From assembly GCA_003648085.1 (NCBI GenBank), contig QMOC01000084.1, positions 1 to 8,239 on the forward strand: 8,239 nt of DNA, in the 5' to 3' direction. The translations under genes and the position numbers were made by a program. Below are positions 1 through 5,300 of this stretch, one piece after another (position 1 is the stretch's first letter; the number at the start of each line of letters is the position of its first letter). The notes under the pieces were generated by a model. It was not told where the DNA came from and ran no database searches. It saw only the letters and a program-made list of their open reading frames with translations. Source of the DNA: Chloroflexota bacterium (GTDB lineage Bacteria > Chloroflexota > Anaerolineae > B4-G1).

Positions 1-93
1 AATGAGGCAGTGGACCCGGGCGGATATCTACGCATCATACTTCTGCGCTCTGGTTTTAGGGTATTCCTGCCCTACCTTGTGAGGCAGTGGTAG
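1..93 (+). CDS. C-terminal end of a probable exported protein (5' end outside window)
   Basis: Frame 1 is open from the first base to a TAG at 91-93 and encodes 30 residues. The last twelve are FRVFLPYLVRQW. This matches the ends of the two complete genes downstream (RIYLPLMD and RRVYLPLTLRNG), which is the main reason to treat so short a frame as real. The residues before it (GGYLRIILLRSG) could be the last strand of a beta-sandwich module, but too little is present to name a domain. The product is probably exported like its neighbours. That is an inference from the shared tail, because the signal peptide would lie outside the window. The next gene starts 122 bases downstream in the same direction, so co-transcription is possible. 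The function is unknown. Confidence 0.65.
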   Translation, partial: NEAVDPGGYLRIILLRSGFRVFLPYLVRQW

Positions 94-206
94 ACAGACC
101 TTATGATCGCACGATGACGGGTTCAGGTCTACAATGACGCTACCTGACCGTCAAGGGGGGCGCTTGTACGACTGGCTGTACGCTTCGGATGAGGGTTCGA
201 GTAGAC

Positions 207-211
207 GGAGG
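207..211 (+). promoter_or_regulatory. Ribosome binding site that sets the CAP gene start
   Basis: GGAGG lies four bases before the ATG at 216-218. The upstream in-frame ATG at 189 has no comparable site and would put nine charged or polar residues ahead of the signal peptide. Start 216 is therefore preferred. In the 94-206 stretch before it I see no convincing -35/-10 pair. Confidence 0.75.
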
Positions 212-215
212 GGAT

Positions 216-2006
216 ATGAGAGCGAAGGTGGAATCCATCGGCATACTTCTGATCGTGTTGGCGTTTGGCCTTATGACCGGAAGGGCCGGGCGGGCGCAGG
301 AACCCGGCCCACCCCCGCAGCCGGCCCACCTCGTCCTGGATGAGATGCGCACCGTCTACCTGGGCAACCTGGCGCGATGGGATAACGATGTACCCCCGTT
401 GCGCTGGAACGTCCAAATGACCCACGCTGCCCGTTGGTTCTCCTGGGATTCGGTGGAAAACCGCCCCGGTGGATACTGCGGTCACGATGATACGCTCGGA
501 CGGGCACCCTGGGATCGCGGTGCGGCTTTCGGATACAAAGGCTTCCTCGGGGCCGAGAATTGCTTCTGCGGTTACGTGACGCCCGAATACGCCATCCAAG
601 GGTGGATGAATAGCGAGGGCCACCGGGCCAATCTCCTCAATCCCGGTTTCCGCGAGGTCGGCCTGGGATACTACCTCCGGGAGAGCGACGGGCGAGGGTA
701 TGTGACCCAGGACTTCGGCTACGACTCGGTCTATCCACCGGTTATCATTGAGTATGAGGCCATCACCACCACCTCCACCACCGTCAATCTTTACATCTAC
801 ACCAATGAGGGGAACGGCGGCTTCACCGGGATGAGCGCGGCCACTGAGATGATGATAGCCAACGACCCCTGTTTCACCGACGCCTCTTGGGAGCCCTACT
901 CGGCGGAGAGGGTATGGGCCTTGGAGTCGGGCACCGGATGGCGCACGGTGTACGTCAAGACCGGGGACAGACTGGGGCGCACTACCATCGCCGACGATAC
1001 CATTTACCTGGGGGAGACGGTGCCTCTTGATGAACTGGGCCTGCACCTGGCCTCCTCCACCACCGATACGGTCACGCTGTACGGTCTGGATGGCGGGGGC
1101 CTCCCCTACGTCCAGTTCAGCCAGAACTGGTTTGCCGACGATACCTTCGACACCTTTACCCTGTGGTGGGGCAACGGTGAGCAGGTGGAGGATGGGGATG
1201 CCATAGGCGGTACTGCCTTTCGCCTGCGCCCCGGCAACGGCGAGTCCTTCGCCTGGGTCTGGACGACGGAGTTCTACAAAGAGACCCCTTTCGTCGCCTA
1301 CTTCCGGCTCAAGGTGAGCGATAACAGTTCCGGCGGCGAGGTGGCCCGCATCTCGGTCAAGGGAGGGGGCACGGAGTACGGGCCTCTTAGCCTGAGGGGG
1401 ACGGACTTCGCATCCGCGAACGTCTATCAGGAGTTTCCCATCCCCTTCACCTTCCACGATAACCCCGATGATGTCTTCCTCATATTTCAGTTCTGGCGTT
1501 CAGGAGGAGAGGCGGATGTCTATGTGGATGGGGTGTACATATTCACCGCCCCACAGCCGGTGGAATCGCCTATGATTTGGAAAGTGCCCGGAGGGAACTA
1601 TCGGGGTGGTGGTATCTGGGTGCGGTACACCGACGATGCCGGTAATTTCTCCGCTATTGAGGAGGCCAACTTAAATCCGAAGCGCATCTCCGTCTCGCCA
1701 TCCTCCCTGGCCTTCCTGGCCGAGCGCGGTGCTTCGCCCCCGCCCGCGCAGATGCTCTCGATCCTGCAGGAGGGATGTGGTTCGTTTACTTGGAACGCCT
1801 CCGGCGACGCGGATTGGTTGCATCTCCAGCCGGTCGGGGAGAGGGTGGAAGTGAGCGTGGATACCACCGGCCTGTCCGTCGGCACTTATCATGCCACCAT
1901 CACCGTCGAAGCGGAAGCGGGAGTGGTGGGGAGTCCGGTGCAGGTACCTATCACGCTCATCGTGGCCGAGCGGCTCAACCGAATTTATCTCCCCCTGATG
2001 GATTAG
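216..2006 (+). CDS. Exported CAP-domain (SCP/PR-1-like) multidomain protein
   Basis: The product is 596 residues from the ATG at 216, which has GGAGG four bases upstream. Residues 1-27 form a signal peptide: MRAK, a hydrophobic core, then GRA before Q28 as the likely cleavage site. Residues about 38-170 form a CAP domain. It carries the expected cavity tetrad: His90 in CGHDD, Glu114 in GAEN, and Glu134 and His136 in SEGHRANLLNPGF. The domain closes with GYVTQDFGY. Three cysteines (88, 116, 118) could form disulfides. Residues about 171-266 resemble an Ig-like spacer (MMIANDPCF, WEPYS, WRTVYVKTGD). Residues about 308-445 are beta-rich and jelly-roll-like, possibly a carbohydrate-binding module. 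Residues about 490-583 resemble a BACON-type domain (ISVSPSSLAF, DADWLHLQP, GTYHATITV). The tail is RIYLPLMD. CAP proteins are secreted and have varied roles, so the substrate or ligand here cannot be told. Codon use is GC-rich throughout, unlike the giant gene downstream. The CAP call is firm and the later domains are tentative. Confidence 0.9.
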   Translation: MRAKVESIGILLIVLAFGLMTGRAGRAQEPGPPPQPAHLVLDEMRTVYLGNLARWDNDVPPLRWNVQMTHAARWFSWDSVENRPGGYCGHDDTLGRAPWDRGAAFGYKGFLGAENCFCGYVTPEYAIQGWMNSEGHRANLLNPGFREVGLGYYLRESDGRGYVTQDFGYDSVYPPVIIEYEAITTTSTTVNLYIYTNEGNGGFTGMSAATEMMIANDPCFTDASWEPYSAERVWALESGTGWRTVYVKTGDRLGRTTIADDTIYLGETVPLDELGLHLASSTTDTVTLYGLDGGGLPYVQFSQNWFADDTFDTFTLWWGNGEQVEDGDAIGGTAFRLRPGNGESFAWVWTTEFYKETPFVAYFRLKVSDNSSGGEVARISVKGGGTEYGPLSLRGTDFASANVYQEFPIPFTFHDNPDDVFLIFQFWRSGGEADVYVDGVYIFTAPQPVESPMIWKVPGGNYRGGGIWVRYTDDAGNFSAIEEANLNPKRISVSPSSLAFLAERGASPPPAQMLSILQEGCGSFTWNASGDADWLHLQPVGERVEVSVDTTGLSVGTYHATITVEAEAGVVGSPVQVPITLIVAERLNRIYLPLMD

Positions 2007-2362
2007 CGGTGCCCTTGTGATGAAGAGCCTGTTGAGCATTACCTGATCGTCGAGCGGAACCCTAGCGTGGTCATTGTGCGCCAACCGGTGGGGGAGGAAA
2101 CCGCCCTGACCGTGGCAGGGCCGTTCGATTGGGAGCCGGGGGAGCCATTGCGGGTATGGGTGTTTGATCGGATGGGGAATCTGCTGGGGGCAGCGCCAAC
2201 CCTGCCTCCGCATCTGCTGTGGTGGCCAAGGCGCGGGCCGCTTCCGTCGGCCCCTTCCGCACCCGCGTGACTATCTCCGGCCCCTACGCCCGCGCCCGCC
2301 TGGACGAACTGGGCGTGGTGGTGTATTTTGCGATAAGGGAAATTAAGGAGGTGTGGAATTGA
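2007..2362 (+). pseudogene. Frameshifted, start-less remnant of an Ig-like (possibly Gmad2-like) domain protein
   Basis: Reading straight on from the CAP gene's TAG, the same frame stays open and encodes a protein-like stretch (EHYLIVERNPSVVIV, LTVAGPFDWEPGEPLRVWVF, DRMG). Around 2174-2177 (GGGG) the sensible frame switches. One extra G would join DRMG to ESAGGSANPASASAVVAKAR, then VGPFRTRVTISGPYARARLD and LGVVVYFAIREIKEVWN, ending in TGA at 2360-2362. Both halves use GC-rich codons. Together they give the strand pattern of a single beta-sandwich: VVIV..P, LTVAG, LRVWVFD..G, then GPFRTRVTISG and GVVVYFA. That layout resembles Gmad2 Ig-like domains of secreted proteins, but the assignment is weak. 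No start codon with a ribosome site precedes the fragment, so the 5' part seems lost. A sequencing error in the G run would make it less broken. The TGA overlaps the TTG start of the next gene by two bases. Confidence 0.55.
2346..2351 (+). promoter_or_regulatory. Strong Shine-Dalgarno that selects a TTG start for the giant gene
   Basis: AGGAGG sits within AAGGAGGTG. The in-frame GTG at 2353 begins one base after it, which is too close for initiation. The TTG at 2359 lies seven bases after it, an ideal distance, so TTG 2359 is the likely start. The site lies inside the 3' end of the preceding remnant frame, and TTG overlaps that frame's TGA as TTGA. This is the arrangement of translationally coupled genes. 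Confidence 0.75.
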
Positions 2363-5300
2363 GCAAGCGAGTATTCCTGGCAATAGTATTTATCATAACA
2401 TTGGTATGCGCTCTCATATGGACGTTTAATGCACAGAATAGATCAGAAGTTTTCTCCGCTACCATTCAGTATCCCCCTATCGTACCAAATGCAGGGGAGA
2501 TAAAGGCCAACATACCTATTACCAGTACCTCACCTCCCACTCTGTGCCGCGTGTATGGAATGTATAACACCCGTAGATCACTGGAAGGTCCGTATATTAA
2601 TCGCCAGAGCATCCTTCTTTGGCCCAAAGATCTTTTAAAGTTTATGAATGAATACCAATCTTGGAAAATGTGGCTAGGGAGCAGGCGCATATCGCCTCAC
2701 TCGGTTCGGGATGAGTTATTGGTCTCCGTTCGTGCAATCGCTGCTATGGTTCACGACTTGGAAATTGAGGTAGATGATCCCGATTCCAATCTTATCATCA
2801 TCTCCGGTAATCCGGTAGCCCTAAGCGCGTTGCTTGACCGTCTTAGAGGACACCCTTTACTGGAGCAGGTCACCGAGGACTCCCCTGCGAGGCGGAAAGA
2901 GGGCAGAAGGGTTTGGAATGAAATCCCTACTCAAACCTATGGCTTCTTTAAACGTCCAACTCTTCCTAAAGTTAATGTACGGAACCCCTGGGTGACCAAT
3001 GTAGTGTGGGGCTACAGCGCACCATATGCTACTATTTCCATCACATTAACGCGCGACACTTATCGCGTGCTAACAACTACAACGATAGCGGGGAGAGACG
3101 GACTCTACCATGCTTACCTGGCCTGGGAGATAAAAGCGGGCGATACAGTCGAGGTAAACGATGGTATTGATAAAATTAAGATCCCAGTTATTCCAATGAA
3201 AGCATCTGGTGATGCTTCGACCGACTCGATTACAGGTTCTATCCTCCCGGCTGTTAGAAAGTCAAAGTGGGCACCCGGTGTCCATCCTAACCTGGAGGTG
3301 ACCATCGGACATATCCACAAAAGGGTCACAGTTAATGATGATGGTACATTTACTATCCACCTTGACAATGAATCATTTCATTCTGGCACTCCTGGATTTC
3401 TTGTTTATGTGGATGATGTGGGAAACCGGATATTTATGCCTTTCAGCGCCTCTTTAATAGGTGTTAGAAGAAGTACAGAATTTGGGCTTCCGTGGGGGTC
3501 CTCTCATTCGATGGGCATCAGTTCCATCGTATGGGGATTTGCTACTCCTGGTGCCACGCTGATGATAACCCTTACTCGTTCTAATACTCTTGTAGTTACT
3601 CGTACCGTCACTTCAGATCAGGTCGGGTATTTCTCGGTATCTATGGATCACTTTATTGAGGACGGAGATACAATTGAAGTATTGGATGGCACTAATCTGA
3701 GAATTGTACAAGTTCCAACGATAACTTTTCAAGTTGATCCTGCTACGAAGATTATCTCAGGGATCGCCCCGGCAAACATCACGAAAAGATGGGGTGGTCC
3801 ACATTCGCTAGAAGTCTCTATCGGATGGCATACATACCCTATTACTACAACAAGTAGTGGTGAGTTTACAGTAAGTTTGAGTGCTAATCCTTATATCGCC
3901 GGGTTATTAGGAGCCTTTCATTATGTTACACAAGATGGTAATTGGGTATACAAACCATTATTTGTGGCCGATCCTCTGATAAGAGGCAAACCCGGTGATT
4001 GGAGGGCTGATACAATATTGGGCCAACCTGATTTCTCACAAATCACCTTTAATGAAGTTGTGAGCAACCATTTGTTTAATCCTGGCGGAATCTACGTGGA
4101 CAGATCTTGCCGCCCTAATCGAATTTATGTGTATGATAGCGGTAATAGTCGGGTGTTAGGATTATCGCACCTAGGCATATGTTTAGCGGGTGCGAATGAG
4201 GGTCAGGATTGTACTACTAATTCAGATTGTCCGGGTGCGACCTGCCAGATCCAGGAAGACAGGGCAGCCGATATTGTGTTAGGACAACCCTCATTCAACG
4301 CATCTGCATGTAATGGTGATAGTGGCTACCAGATATATCCGGACGTACCTATGGCTAGCACTGAGACACTATGTGGACTCCGTGAAGAGACAATAAGTGT
4401 ATCAGAGAGCGGATCAGCTGCGACATTGGCAACCGATGCTCAGGGCAATCTTTATGTACCTGATTTTTATAACAATCGCATTCTGCGTTACAATGATCCA
4501 TTTGCAACAGATGCCATAGCGGACTACGTCTGGGGACAAGCCGATTTCTCCGGTGTGACCTGCAATCGTGGAGCCGGGTACTCCCATACCGATGCAAGGA
4601 GTTTATGCTTATCCCCGGTGCCAGGCTACGGCTCTGCTAAGGCAGGGGTTACTATTGACCATGCCGGTAATCTCTGGGTGGCAGATACCCAGAACAATCG
4701 GGTCCTTCGCTTCCCGTTCGATCCAGCGTTGGGGAGGCCAGCCGATGAGGCAGATCTCGTTCTAGGTCAGCCGGACTTCTCGACTACAACCCCTGGAGTG
4801 GGCCTCAACCAAATGCATAATCCTGCCTCCGTCCGTGTAGACACTAACGGAGCTGTTTATGTCGCTGATGGCGCTGTAGGAACAGGCCAGGAAGGGCGCA
4901 TTTTGGTGTTTGAACCTCCACTTTCAAATGGCATGCCAGCCAGTTGGATCTTAACAAATGATGTGCGAGAACCAACGGGTTTAGAGATAGCTCCTAACGG
5001 TGGGATATGGGTAAATGATGAAGGTAATGATAGATTTATTCTCTTTGTTAATGGGGTAATAAGTGTAGTTGTGGAGCATACGGGTGAGACGAGATCTTGG
5101 GGTGGACTAGGGGTTGACGAGGATGGCAATCTTATTATAACAGGTTGGGATTTACAGGAAATCTTGCACCTTGCCGCTCCCTCATATACTGTAGATTCGA
5201 TTATTCTACGTGCTCATCCGGATGGAATTTTCAATTATACCGGACAGCGAGGTCTATACGGAGGAATGGGGCTTGAAGTGGCGGCTGGGCAATTAATTTA

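Noticed and set aside
3..90. Direct repeat TGAGGCAGTGG at 3-13 and 80-90
   Set aside because: An 11-base repeat is expected several times by chance in a window this size, and both copies lie within one coding frame.
96..130. Inverted repeat AGACCT / AGGTCT after the first gene
   Set aside because: The stem is only six base pairs with a 23-base loop and no T-run, too weak to call a terminator.
165..182. Direct repeat TGTACG at 165-170 and 177-182 upstream of the CAP gene, a possible operator
   Set aside because: Six-base repeats are common by chance, and there is no promoter-like context to support a regulatory role.
134..343. Short + strand frame (69 codons) overlapping the CAP gene start
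   Set aside because: It lies in another frame over the signal peptide region, has no ribosome site and reads like noise.
129..1457. Long open frame on the - strand (442 codons) opposite the CAP gene
   Set aside because: It is a mirror of a GC-rich coding strand. Its translation has no recognisable domain, while the + strand shows a signal peptide, CAP motifs and a ribosome site.
2067..2270. Stand-alone 67-residue gene starting at GTG 2067
   Set aside because: Its protein character ends at DRMG near 2177, and the sensible sequence continues in another frame. A frameshifted remnant explains it better.
2353..2355. GTG as start of the giant gene
   Set aside because: It is only one base from the AGGAGG site, too close for initiation. 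TTG 2359 has the proper spacing.
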